8,838 nt of DNA from Flavobacteriales bacterium (GCA_947476515.1 CANJQZ010000068.1:1-8838), one strand, 5' to 3'; positions 1 to 7,284 are shown, counted from the first letter of the stretch. A program made the numbers and translations. The notes: generated from the sequence alone by a model not told the origin.

Positions 1-2069
1 GTCTTGTAACAAGTAAAAACATCTTGTGCGGTTAAGGTATAGTTCCCGGGACTCAAATTTGTATTTAGACTTGTCGTATTAAAATTAGACCAAGTATAGG
101 TATAAGGAGCGGTACTGTTTGCTGCAATACTTATAGAACCATTATTAGCGTTAAAACAAGAAATATTAGTAAGATTGAGTAAGGTGATGGTAGGATTTGG
201 ATGAATAACAACAGTATCCATCAAATTAATAAATGTGCAACTGCTTCCATTAAAAGTTACTGTTAAATGATAAACTCCTGCATTCGCAGCAGTAATATTA
301 TTAATCGATGGAGTCGCTAATGTTGAAGTAAATCCATTTGGGCCAGTCCAGAGATAGGAGGCATAAGTGGAATTTAACATGGAGAATTGCAAAGTGTCAC
401 CAATACATAAAGGGGAATTATGAGAAATGGAAACATCTGGACAAGTGGCAGCATGTATGGTAAGTAAATTATTATTGTTGGTTGGGCAACCATTTGCATC
501 ATAAACATCGGAGGTTCCATTATTAGAATAAAAATTACTAGAAATACTTCCTGTACCAAATATGTATCCTTTATTTTCTAAAGTACTATCACAGGCTAGG
601 ATTAAGCAATCATTTGCAACCAATACCCTAAATTTAACAACGGCACTGTCTGCTCCATTGGGTGAATTGTTCATTAATCCACCATTGAGTGTATTGGCAC
701 CTGTATTCACCCTGGTAATCACAACTCTATTTATTGGATCATACTCTGCTTGATCGTCTCCGTAACCGTCGGTCTTAGTTCCGGCGAATGGTCCGTTCAC
801 ATAAACAATGGAATTAGGAATGTAATTGGTTCGAATATCTAAAGTATCCGTCATAAAGGTATTCAAGGAAACATCAGATCCAATATTCTTTCCTACTACA
901 GTATATTCTAAAATATCATTGGGAACTACTTGTCCACCATTTAAATCTTGCACATAAACGGTGGCGCGTAAATCAGGTTCATATATATCAATGGCAGAAG
1001 TAAAGGCACGCGCTAATATATTCTCAGAAGAGGTGGTAACTCTAATCGTTGCTGTACTTGCATTATTTCCGATGTAATTTAGTGCGGCATTATTTGGATA
1101 AAATATACCAGCGTCATATCCTAAGCTGTTGTTATAACTGGGGATTCGATAGGGTGTCAGAACGCCATTATCAGATAAAGTACTATTGAAAAAATTGGTG
1201 GATGAGTGAATAGCATCTGAAACATTTACAAATGCTGCTGCTCCTTTGAATAATAATTGGTCTCCTTGTGAATCTCGGTCACCATCATATCCGATGACAC
1301 CCAATTCTAGATTTACAGGTCCCGAAAGTGGAGTGGTAAATCCACTAATAGGAATGTCCACCGTGTTTCCTGTACTTACATTGGCGAAACCATCAAAGAC
1401 AGTTAAGTTTCTCATGGATTGTAAAACATTTTTATAAACAATTACAATGGTCCACCCGCCCCATCTATTTGATCCTGGTTCGGTAACTAAATTGGCAACT
1501 GAAAATCTAGCATTTATTCCTGCAGATGTTACCGTTGAAGTAATGTTTTTAAAACAAAAATAACTAGGGTGTGACCACGATGAGCCATTTATGGTTGGGA
1601 CATCTAAGGTTTGATCTGCTGTGAAACTTTGATAAGCTCCTGTACCCGTTTTAACTTTAATTTGACTGCGTGAAGCATAATTTGTAGTATTACTAGAGAT
1701 CCGAGCTCCCCAATACAAACCTGCCCATAAAATCTCACTACAATTGGGTAAAGTCAAACTATCACTACTGGAGCAAAAGGTACTTGCATCATTATCTACA
1801 TCTAAATAGGACATAGCAAAAGCTCCGTTAGAATAAGTGCCTGATGGTGGTTGCTGCTGTTGTGCTGTTGCACAATTATTTGTTCCCGATCCACAGGATA
1901 CAGAAACATTGGATAAGAATTTTATCCCGCCTTTTTGATTCACTTGATATCGAATGTTAAAAGGGGAAACTATTTGGGAGAAAACGAAATTAGAAGAAAT
2001 AAAGATAACACAATACGATACGAATAGAAGTCGTAAATTTTTTGAATTAATGTTAATCTTATATATCAA
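1..2069 (-). CDS. Large secreted multidomain surface/adhesin-like protein with SprB-type repeat (3' end beyond window)
   Basis: The frame is open without a stop from 2069 to the window edge (689 codons; C-terminus missing). Residues 1-32 form a signal peptide: basic start, hydrophobic core, end VFSQ. Residues about 45-365 are a beta-rich region of the kind found at the N-terminus of Bacteroidota cell-surface proteins (LWAGLYWGA, WGGWTIVIVYKN, FDGFA, LELGVIGYDGDRD). Residues about 365-490 resemble a DUF11/isopeptide-type beta-sandwich (NDILEYTVVGKNIGSDVS). Residues about 540-628 look Ig- or PKD-like (CIGDTLQF, YLWTGPNGF, AGVYHLTV). From about 635 there is a SprB-type repeat (ISCFNANNGSI, APYTYTWSN, LSPGNYTLTAQD). 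By family precedent such proteins are exported by the type IX system and carry a C-terminal sorting or gliding-associated domain, which would lie off the left edge; that is inference. No in-frame ATG occurs between the upstream stop (2120..2118) and ATG 1814 (residue 86, past the signal peptide), so TTG 2069 is chosen. Ligand and role are unknown. Confidence 0.85.
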   Translation of the reverse strand, partial: MIYKININSKNLRLLFVSYCVIFISSNFVFSQIVSPFNIRYQVNQKGGIKFLSNVSVSCGSGTNNCATAQQQQPPSGTYSNGAFAMSYLDVDNDASTFCSSSDSLTLPNCSEILWAGLYWGARISSNTTNYASRSQIKVKTGTGAYQSFTADQTLDVPTINGSSWSHPSYFCFKNITSTVTSAGINARFSVANLVTEPGSNRWGGWTIVIVYKNVLQSMRNLTVFDGFANVSTGNTVDIPISGFTTPLSGPVNLELGVIGYDGDRDSQGDQLLFKGAAAFVNVSDAIHSSTNFFNSTLSDNGVLTPYRIPSYNNSLGYDAGIFYPNNAALNYIGNNASTATIRVTTSSENILARAFTSAIDIYEPDLRATVYVQDLNGGQVVPNDILEYTVVGKNIGSDVSLNTFMTDTLDIRTNYIPNSIVYVNGPFAGTKTDGYGDDQAEYDPINRVVITRVNTGANTLNGGLMNNSPNGADSAVVKFRVLVANDCLILACDSTLENKGYIFGTGSISSNFYSNNGTSDVYDANGCPTNNNNLLTIHAATCPDVSISHNSPLCIGDTLQFSMLNSTYASYLWTGPNGFTSTLATPSINNITAANAGVYHLTVTFNGSSCTFINLMDTVVIHPNPTITLLNLTNISCFNANNGSISIAANSTAPYTYTWSNFNTTSLNTNLSPGNYTLTAQDVFTCYK

Positions 2070-2173
2070 AAGTCCGTCAGTGTTAATTACTCTAAAGTTA
2101 CTACGAAAAAGTATGCTTTAGGTTGCTAAATAGTGGGTAATGTGGACTCTAATTTACAAAATCCTTTTTAAAT
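2070..2173. other. Intergenic gap between EEP gene and surface-protein gene
   Basis: These 104 nt separate two minus-strand genes. I see no hairpin followed by a T-run that would end the upstream transcript. Two imperfect matches to the Bacteroidota -7 box TAnnTTTG lie on the minus strand (TACTTTTT at about 2113-2106 and TAACTTTA at about 2100-2093), but neither has a TTTG at a suitable upstream distance. The surface-protein gene may have its own promoter here or be read through from the vWA/EEP pair; the sequence does not decide. Confidence 0.5.
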
Positions 2174-3145
2174 CTACTTATAGATAGAAATAGAAACAGG
2201 AAAGTGATCAGAATATCCGCCTAAATATTTAGTTCCTCCATAGGTTCTAAAGGGCACTTTGTTTCCTTTATATTCTTCAATTAAGTAAGGAAAAGAATGT
2301 ATGCTTCCAGCGGAAATATTTGTTTTAAAATGACCTTCTAGCATACCTTTGGAAACATATATATGATCCAAAACGCCCCATTCATTGTTGTAGTTATAGG
2401 ACCCTCCAAAGGCTCCGCTTTTTGGGGTAATTAAAGGTGTTAGTAATTTCTCAATAATTTGAGGTGCTTTGTCTGTTGGGTGATCATTTAAATCGCCTAA
2501 AAATACAATTTTTGTTTTAGGATCTTTTTGAAGTAAAGAATCTATAAAATGTGCTCCAATTTCAGCTGCCTTTATTCTTTTAATTTCACTATCATCAGCA
2601 CCCCCGCGGCGACTTGGCCAATGATTAACCATTACATAAAAACTAGTTTTCTTATGTTGGTATTGAGCCCAAATAATATCTCTAGTTGTTGCCTTTGTTT
2701 CTCCAGGTAAAATAAATCTAATGTTTCCTGATTGAAGTAATTTCAATTTAGTACTATCGTATATCAAGGCAACATCTATTCCTCTAGCGTCCGGACTTTC
2801 AAAATGAACCAATCCATAGGAACTAAAATCATCTGTTTTGATTATCTCACGGACTACACTTGCGTTTTCTATTTCACTAAATCCAACCACTAGCGGTTTA
2901 CCCATGCTATTTAATACTTGTCGAATGTGTTGCAGTTTTTCGAAATACTTTTGACTGTTCCAATTATTTTTTCCCTCAGGTAAAAATTCAGCGTCGTCAT
3001 TGCTTCCGTCAATGGTGTCGAAAAGATTTTCCACATTATAGAAAGCGATTCCTCTATTGTTTTGAGCTATTGAAATTCCTTGACCTAGAAGAAATAAAAA
3101 TAATATTACACAATTCTTTTTCATATTTTTCTTAATAATGTCCAT
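2174..3145 (-). CDS. Secreted endonuclease/exonuclease/phosphatase (EEP) family protein
   Basis: The 323-residue product has the ordered motifs of the Mg-dependent EEP (DNase I/exonuclease III-like) fold: YNVEN (Asn37), SEIEN (Glu91 as likely metal ligand), VNHWPSR (Asn174-His175), FLGDLND (Asp218, Asn220), LDH (Asp260-His261) and SDH (Asp313-His314). All expected catalytic positions seem present, so it should hydrolyse phosphodiester or phosphomonoester bonds; the substrate (DNA, RNA, nucleotide or phospholipid) cannot be told. Residues 8-28 are a signal peptide ending in SIAQ, so it acts in the periplasm or outside the cell. Two starts are possible: ATG 3145, overlapping the vWA gene by 14 nt, or ATG 3124, 7 nt after the vWA stop. 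The second places the Met directly before KKN and the hydrophobic core and gives a more typical signal peptide (316 residues). Either way it is tightly linked to, and probably co-transcribed with, the vWA gene. Confidence 0.9.
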   Translation of the reverse strand: MDIIKKNMKKNCVILFLFLLGQGISIAQNNRGIAFYNVENLFDTIDGSNDDAEFLPEGKNNWNSQKYFEKLQHIRQVLNSMGKPLVVGFSEIENASVVREIIKTDDFSSYGLVHFESPDARGIDVALIYDSTKLKLLQSGNIRFILPGETKATTRDIIWAQYQHKKTSFYVMVNHWPSRRGGADDSEIKRIKAAEIGAHFIDSLLQKDPKTKIVFLGDLNDHPTDKAPQIIEKLLTPLITPKSGAFGGSYNYNNEWGVLDHIYVSKGMLEGHFKTNISAGSIHSFPYLIEEYKGNKVPFRTYGGTKYLGGYSDHFPVSISIYK

Positions 3146-5213
3146 AATATCTTCTGATAAACCATTCTGCTCCTAAGGCAACTAAAAGCAGTAAAAAAAG
3201 TAATTTTAAATCAATCAAGTCGATGAAAACATGTTCCTGATATTCAATTGTCGCAATGTCATCGCGATTTAAGATTTCTGTTAAACTTTTTTGATAAGCA
3301 CTTAAAGGTCTGTATTTGCCACCTGAACTATTGGAGAGTTGTTTTAAGGTGTTGTGATTGGCAAAGGCATTATTTTGTTCTAATGAAATGTCTTCAATTA
3401 CAAAGTATCCGGATTTTTTGTAAGTCTTTCCTTGGAAAGTTGTTCTTGCTGACCATTCATATTTGCCGGGACTCAATTTACCTAAATTTGCTTTGTAACT
3501 TGTGCCTGAAGCACCAAATTGCGCTTTAAATATTTTTCCTTTATTGCTTTTTAATTGTAATTGAATTTCAGGTTGTGTGATGGGCATTAAAGCTGCATTG
3601 TAAAAGGAAGCGTTAAAGATTACTTGATCTTCCTTATTCAATCGTTTCTCAAAGGAAATACTCAATCCTTCTCCTTGCTGTTTAATAAGAAGAAAATTGA
3701 TTGATTTATTGATGAGTTCATTAAAATTCTCATGGTTGGCATTTCTGGTAAAATCATTTAATTTCCATCGCCAAATACCTTCTCCATAGATTACGCCGAA
3801 GGCTTGATCTTGATTCCTTCCAAAATAAAATAAAGGATCTTTCTTGGTGATCGTTCCAACGCGTTGATTGATCAGGACTGAAGTCATGTTTAAAGGTGAA
3901 ACAGATCCGAATTTTGAAGTTAATGGCGGGTAATATCCTATGGCTTCTTTACAGCGATCACTCAATTCAAAGGTGCTGAAGCCTGAATTGAAACTTCCTC
4001 TGATTTCATCATTTTGATTTTTCGAATTATTAATTGAAATTACTTTTAACTTATTACTTATGTTGGCGTTGGTATTAGGTCCAAGAATGTATAAAGTGGG
4101 TATCTTCTTTTCGGTTAAATAATTTTGAATTTTTTCATTATAACCAACCCCAGGTTCATGCCAAACTACAAGATCAGGTCTCGAGTCGCCAATTTTGAAT
4201 TCGTTAATGTTTTGATATTCAGCGGTGAGATTTTCATTTTCTGATAAAGCAGATCGCATAGCTGAAATGTCTGGATGGGGCGCTGAAGAAAGAAATAACA
4301 ATTTGCTTCTACTGTCGATGACATCTACATAAATGGTTTGTAGATTGTTTTTAAAATTCTGCTCTCCTTCGATCTGACTTAATTTTATTTGGTAGGCTTG
4401 AAATCCTGAAGTATTCGCATCGATTAGAAAGGTAAATTGGTGGAATTGATGTTTGTTTTGATCATAATTAACGGTTTGACTCCCTATTTTTTTTCCATTA
4501 TGCCAAACACTTAAAACAGCATTTTTATTCTGAATTCTATTGGATTCAATATCTATTTCAAGAGGGAATTGACTTTTAAGAAAAACAAGGTCGTTGTAAA
4601 CAGTGTTTTTTATTAATTGGTCTTTTCTTGGCACCGTATCTCCAGCTCCTAATGTGAAAATTGGACAGAGTTTTAATTTCTCTGCTGCATATAAAGGATT
4701 TTCTCCAATGTTATAATTTCCATCGGATACAAAAAGCACCGCACCAATATTTCGATTAAAATATTGATTGCAAATACTTTCAAATCCTAAATCTAAGGCG
4801 CTTGATGATTCTTTGAAGTTTAAGTTTGATTTTACTTTAAACTTGCTTCCTATCGTATAAAAATCAAGTTGATAAGCGTCCCCAAATTTTTCCTTTAAAG
4901 ATGCTTCTAGTTTTTTAGTATTTTGTTTCACAGAAGCGCTATCCTTAAAACTCACCATAGAAGATGAATTGTCAATTAAAGTAATGATAACAGGCTTTTC
5001 TTCTTTGTAATTGGTTTGTTGATAAATGATTCCAATTAATAAGAGCAATAATAGAAATACAGAGAAAAATCTTAGTCCACGCAAAGCATAGCGAATCACT
5101 TTAATTTGCTGCGAAAACCAGGAATCCTTGGCATAGAGAAAATAAGACGCTGCGGCAGCAATAAGCAAGCAAGGTATTAAAAACCAAAGTGAATAGGCTG
5201 CGTTTATTGACAT
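3132..5213 (-). CDS. Membrane-anchored vWA-domain protein with glutamine-amidotransferase-like middle domain
   Basis: This 693-residue protein has two N-terminal membrane helices (about 7-27 and 48-66) joined by a basic loop, and one C-terminal helix (about 666-684) followed by FIRRYYGHY. The charges place the large central part in the periplasm. Residues about 74-195 are a vWA domain with a MIDAS motif DNSSS (Asp81, Ser83, Ser85) and VSDG at 162-165, so metal-dependent protein binding is likely. Residues about 205-295 look like a beta-sandwich. Residues about 303-510 resemble the class I glutamine-amidotransferase-like region often fused to vWA in Bacteroidota (LLFLSSAPHPDIS, PDLVVWHEPG, EGIWRWKL); I see no catalytic Cys-His-Glu set, so it is probably non-enzymatic. 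Residues about 515-608 form another beta-sandwich (LSPGKYEWSA). The layout recalls BatA/BatB-like membrane proteins, but no MoxR ATPase or other Bat gene is in the window. The next in-frame Met is residue 86, so the ATG at 5213 is firm. The molecular role is unknown. Confidence 0.85.
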   Translation of the reverse strand: MSINAAYSLWFLIPCLLIAAAASYFLYAKDSWFSQQIKVIRYALRGLRFFSVFLLLLLLIGIIYQQTNYKEEKPVIITLIDNSSSMVSFKDSASVKQNTKKLEASLKEKFGDAYQLDFYTIGSKFKVKSNLNFKESSSALDLGFESICNQYFNRNIGAVLFVSDGNYNIGENPLYAAEKLKLCPIFTLGAGDTVPRKDQLIKNTVYNDLVFLKSQFPLEIDIESNRIQNKNAVLSVWHNGKKIGSQTVNYDQNKHQFHQFTFLIDANTSGFQAYQIKLSQIEGEQNFKNNLQTIYVDVIDSRSKLLFLSSAPHPDISAMRSALSENENLTAEYQNINEFKIGDSRPDLVVWHEPGVGYNEKIQNYLTEKKIPTLYILGPNTNANISNKLKVISINNSKNQNDEIRGSFNSGFSTFELSDRCKEAIGYYPPLTSKFGSVSPLNMTSVLINQRVGTITKKDPLFYFGRNQDQAFGVIYGEGIWRWKLNDFTRNANHENFNELINKSINFLLIKQQGEGLSISFEKRLNKEDQVIFNASFYNAALMPITQPEIQLQLKSNKGKIFKAQFGASGTSYKANLGKLSPGKYEWSARTTFQGKTYKKSGYFVIEDISLEQNNAFANHNTLKQLSNSSGGKYRPLSAYQKSLTEILNRDDIATIEYQEHVFIDLIDLKLLFLLLLVALGAEWFIRRYYGHY

Positions 5214-5218
5214 GATTC

Positions 5219-5226
5219 CAAAAGTA
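5219..5226 (-). promoter_or_regulatory. Candidate -7 promoter box (TACTTTTG) for the vWA gene
   Basis: The minus strand reads TACTTTTG, an exact match to the Bacteroidota -7 consensus TAnnTTTG, ending 5 nt before the ATG at 5213. No clear TTTG was found 17-23 nt upstream. If used, transcription would start at or next to the ATG, giving a leaderless mRNA. An 8-nt degenerate match can arise by chance in AT-rich DNA. Confidence 0.4.
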
Positions 5227-5263
5227 CAAAACTTCGATTAAAAGGCGTTAATATTTTCACCTA

Positions 5264-5298
5264 TTTGAGCAAAGAACAATTAATAATTAATAACTTCG
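5264..5298 (+). promoter_or_regulatory. Candidate promoter of the thiolase gene
   Basis: TTTG at 5264-5267 and TAACTTCG at 5291-5298 (one mismatch to TAnnTTTG) are separated by 23 nt, the upper end of the spacing described for Bacteroidota primary promoters. The predicted start would be near 5303-5306, leaving an A-rich leader of about 15 nt before ATG 5320. No Shine-Dalgarno sequence is visible, as is usual for the phylum. The match is imperfect. Confidence 0.4.
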
Positions 5299-5319
5299 CT
5301 AGAATAAAAATTTATAAAG

Positions 5320-6498
5320 ATGTCTAAAGAAGTATATATCATTTCAGCAGTTCGAACACCAATTGGTTCTTTTATGGGTGGATTGTCCTCAATTTCTGCA
5401 ACAAGTTTAGGTTCAACAGCTATAAAAGGTGCCTTAGAAAAAGGTAATGTTGAAGCTACGCTTATTGATGAAGTTTTTATGGGTAATGTACTCCAAGCTG
5501 GGGTTGGTCAAGCTCCTGCAAGACAAGCTGCTTTAGGCGCTGGATTAGGAATGAATGTTCCTTGTACTACCATCAATAAGGTGTGTGCTTCAGGTATGAA
5601 GTCTATCATGTTGGCTGCTCAATCCATCATGACAGGTGATAATCATGTGGTTGTCGCTGGTGGAATGGAAAGTATGTCTCAAACGCCTCATTATTTAGCA
5701 GGAAGGACAGGAAATAAATTTGGTAATATTTCAATGTTGGATGGCATTACTAAGGATGGTCTTTTGGATGTTTATAGTAATGTTCCTATGGGAAATTGTG
5801 CGGAATTGTGTGCTGAAAAATATGAAATAACCCGAGAGGATCAAGATAATTTTGCAATTACATCTTATAAAAGAGCAGCACAAGCTTGGGAAGATGGTAA
5901 ATTTTCTAATGAAGTAGTTCCAGTGGCAGTTCCTCAACGCAAAGGAGATCCAATTTTAATGACAAAGGATGAAGAATATTCTAATGTATTTTTAGATAAA
6001 ATCCCGGGATTGCGTCCAGCATTTAATAAGGAAGGAACGATTACTGCTGCAAATGCCTCTACCTTAAACGATGGTGCTTCTGCTTTGGTGCTCGCATCAA
6101 AAGAAGCTGTGGAAAAAAATGGATGGAAACCAATCGGTAAAATTATTTCTTTTGCAGATGCTGCACAAGCACCAGAATGGTTCACTACTGCTCCGTCTCT
6201 CGCTATACCAAAAGCATTAGCTAAGATGAATATGGCCATAACGGATGTTGATTTTTGGGAATTGAATCAAGCATTTTCAGTAGTTGGAATTGCAAACACT
6301 AAAATTTTAGGTTTGGATCCAGCAAAAGTTGATGTTAATGGAGGTGCAGTTGCTTTAGGACATCCCCTTGGAAATTCAGGTTCTAGAATTATTGTAACGC
6401 TGTTAAATGTTTTAGAACAAAACAATGCTAAAATTGGTGGAGCTGCTATTTGTAATGGAGGTGGTGGTGCTTCAGCTATGATTGTGGAACGCATGTAA
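5320..6498 (+). CDS. Acetyl-CoA C-acetyltransferase (thiolase)
   Basis: This 392-residue protein has the normal full length for a thiolase, which joins two acetyl-CoA to acetoacetyl-CoA or cleaves 3-ketoacyl-CoA in the reverse reaction, in the cytoplasm. The start VYIISAVRTPIGSFMG is typical. The nucleophile is Cys89 in NKVCASGMKS; GGMESMSQTP follows at 114-123; NQAFS at 316-320 corresponds to the family NEAF motif; His348 lies in GGAVALGHPLG; Cys378 lies in CNGGGGASA. All catalytic residues are present. TAANASTLNDGASALVL and CNGGGGASAM recall, from memory, the acetoacetyl-CoA thiolase (ACAT1/AtoB-like) branch rather than long-chain FadA, so a role in short-chain or amino-acid carbon breakdown or acetoacetyl-CoA synthesis is favoured. 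No fadB, CoA-transferase or other beta-oxidation gene is adjacent, so context does not separate the pathways. It is transcribed divergently from the vWA gene and appears to have its own promoter. Confidence 0.93.
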   Translation: MSKEVYIISAVRTPIGSFMGGLSSISATSLGSTAIKGALEKGNVEATLIDEVFMGNVLQAGVGQAPARQAALGAGLGMNVPCTTINKVCASGMKSIMLAAQSIMTGDNHVVVAGGMESMSQTPHYLAGRTGNKFGNISMLDGITKDGLLDVYSNVPMGNCAELCAEKYEITREDQDNFAITSYKRAAQAWEDGKFSNEVVPVAVPQRKGDPILMTKDEEYSNVFLDKIPGLRPAFNKEGTITAANASTLNDGASALVLASKEAVEKNGWKPIGKIISFADAAQAPEWFTTAPSLAIPKALAKMNMAITDVDFWELNQAFSVVGIANTKILGLDPAKVDVNGGAVALGHPLGNSGSRIIVTLLNVLEQNNAKIGGAAICNGGGGASAMIVERM

Positions 6499-6504
6499 CT
6501 AAAA

Positions 6505-6538
6505 TAGCTTTGCTTGTTTATTGGAAAACAAGTAGCTA
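6505..6538 (+). other. Predicted hairpin over the start codon of the downstream gene
   Basis: CTTGTTT (6513-6519) pairs perfectly with AAACAAG (6526-6532) around a 6-nt loop. TAGCT (6505-6509) pairs with AGCTA (6534-6538) outside a 3-by-1 internal loop. The structure fills almost the whole gap between the thiolase stop (6498) and the next gene, and the A of the ATG at 6538 is in the stem. No T-run follows, so it is not a classic intrinsic terminator; it could dampen translation or protect an mRNA end. The stem is AT-rich and only modestly stable. Confidence 0.45.
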
Positions 6539-7143
6539 TGAATCGTTATATTTCCTCCCTCATTTTACTTCTTTTACCGAACTTGTTTTCTGCGCAAGCA
6601 TACCTGCGTAAGAAACAGAATTTCGGAATCTATTCTCAATATAATTGGTCATTAAGTAATAATTCCTTGACTGCTACTCAGCTTGGAATTACGAAACAAT
6701 ACGCTAAAATTATTTTACCTGAATTGGGTTGGAGGCAGCAGACGCTGGTCGTTCCTGATCGAATAACGCAATTACCTTCCAGTATTAAAACAAATTACGC
6801 CTGTTTTGCCTTGCAATTTAGAATCCCAATTTTAAAAATAAATCAGCGAAAAGTAGGGCGGTCTTGTCGTGCAGAAGTTATTGAATTGTTCTTTGCTCCC
6901 GAAGCCGCTATCCAAATTCCACAACCCAATCAGATTTCAAATAGTTTTTTATCCTATAAAGCGGGATTAGGAATCTATCATGTGCGATCAGGATTTTCTA
7001 AACGACATAAAGCGTGGAATGTTAAGCTTGAGGCGTATTACCGAGGGATCTATAAACAACAATACTCCATGAATCCTTTGGGAAGTGAGCTGGGTTTACA
7101 GCTTCGAATTCTGCATTTTAAAGTGTACGATTTTTTGAAATAA
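6538..7143 (+). CDS. Small exported protein of unknown function, possibly beta-rich
   Basis: ATG 6538 gives a 201-residue product beginning with a clear signal peptide (MNRYISS, a leucine-rich core, end LFSAQ at residue 20). The frame can be extended upstream to TTG 6514, but that adds eight residues before the signal peptide and is less likely. I do not recognise the family. The mature part is basic and rich in aromatic residues, with alternating stretches such as FGIYSQYNWSLS, ACFALQFRIPILKI, YKAGLGIYHVR, VKLEAYYRGIYKQQY and SELGLQLRILHFKVYDF. These could be beta-strands of a small outer-membrane barrel or a periplasmic beta-sandwich; this is inference. There are only two mature cysteines (89 and 110). 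It lies 39 nt after the thiolase on the same strand, so co-transcription is possible although the proteins have no obvious link. Its stop is 2 nt from the convergent TPM gene. Confidence 0.7.
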   Translation: MNRYISSLILLLLPNLFSAQAYLRKKQNFGIYSQYNWSLSNNSLTATQLGITKQYAKIILPELGWRQQTLVVPDRITQLPSSIKTNYACFALQFRIPILKINQRKVGRSCRAEVIELFFAPEAAIQIPQPNQISNSFLSYKAGLGIYHVRSGFSKRHKAWNVKLEAYYRGIYKQQYSMNPLGSELGLQLRILHFKVYDFLK

Positions 7144-7145
7144 TC

Positions 7146-7284
7146 CTACCAACTTCCACCGGCGCCACCACCTCCGAAGCTGCCACCTCCAAATCCACCA
7201 AAACCTCCGCCACCACTATTGTGTCCGCCACCAAATCCGCCGCCAAATCCACCCATGAAGAATCCAGCACCACCCATGGTGACG
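7146..7284 (-). repeat. Low-complexity Gly-rich coding repeat
   Basis: On the plus strand this reads as repeated CCACCACC/CCTCC/AAATCC units, the complement of GGN codons. It encodes residues 208-252 of the TPM protein as irregular GGGF, GGGS and GGFG units. It is a protein-level low-complexity tract, not a CRISPR or mobile repeat, and it could vary in length between strains through slippage. Confidence 0.75.

Noticed and set aside
374..1437. Short open frames (374-559 minus, 562-753 plus, 1246-1437 plus) within the surface-protein region
   Set aside because: They lie inside the continuous 689-codon minus-strand frame, in other frames, and their translations lack any domain or signal features.
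3248..3529. 93-codon plus-strand frame antisense to the vWA gene
   Set aside because: It is Cys/Leu/His-rich noise opposite a well-supported coding region, with no promoter or recognisable motif.
5731..6494. Three minus-strand open frames antisense to the thiolase gene
   Set aside because: The thiolase frame carries every catalytic motif; the antisense frames are by-products of its codon use and resemble nothing.
6514..6537. TTG 6514 as start of the small exported protein
   Set aside because: It would put eight extra residues before an otherwise ideal signal peptide that begins at ATG 6538.
7146..7284. Possible CRISPR or tandem DNA repeat from the CCACC-type pattern
   Set aside because: Units are short, irregular and in phase with Gly codons; there are no spacers, and the YgcG-like tail explains it.
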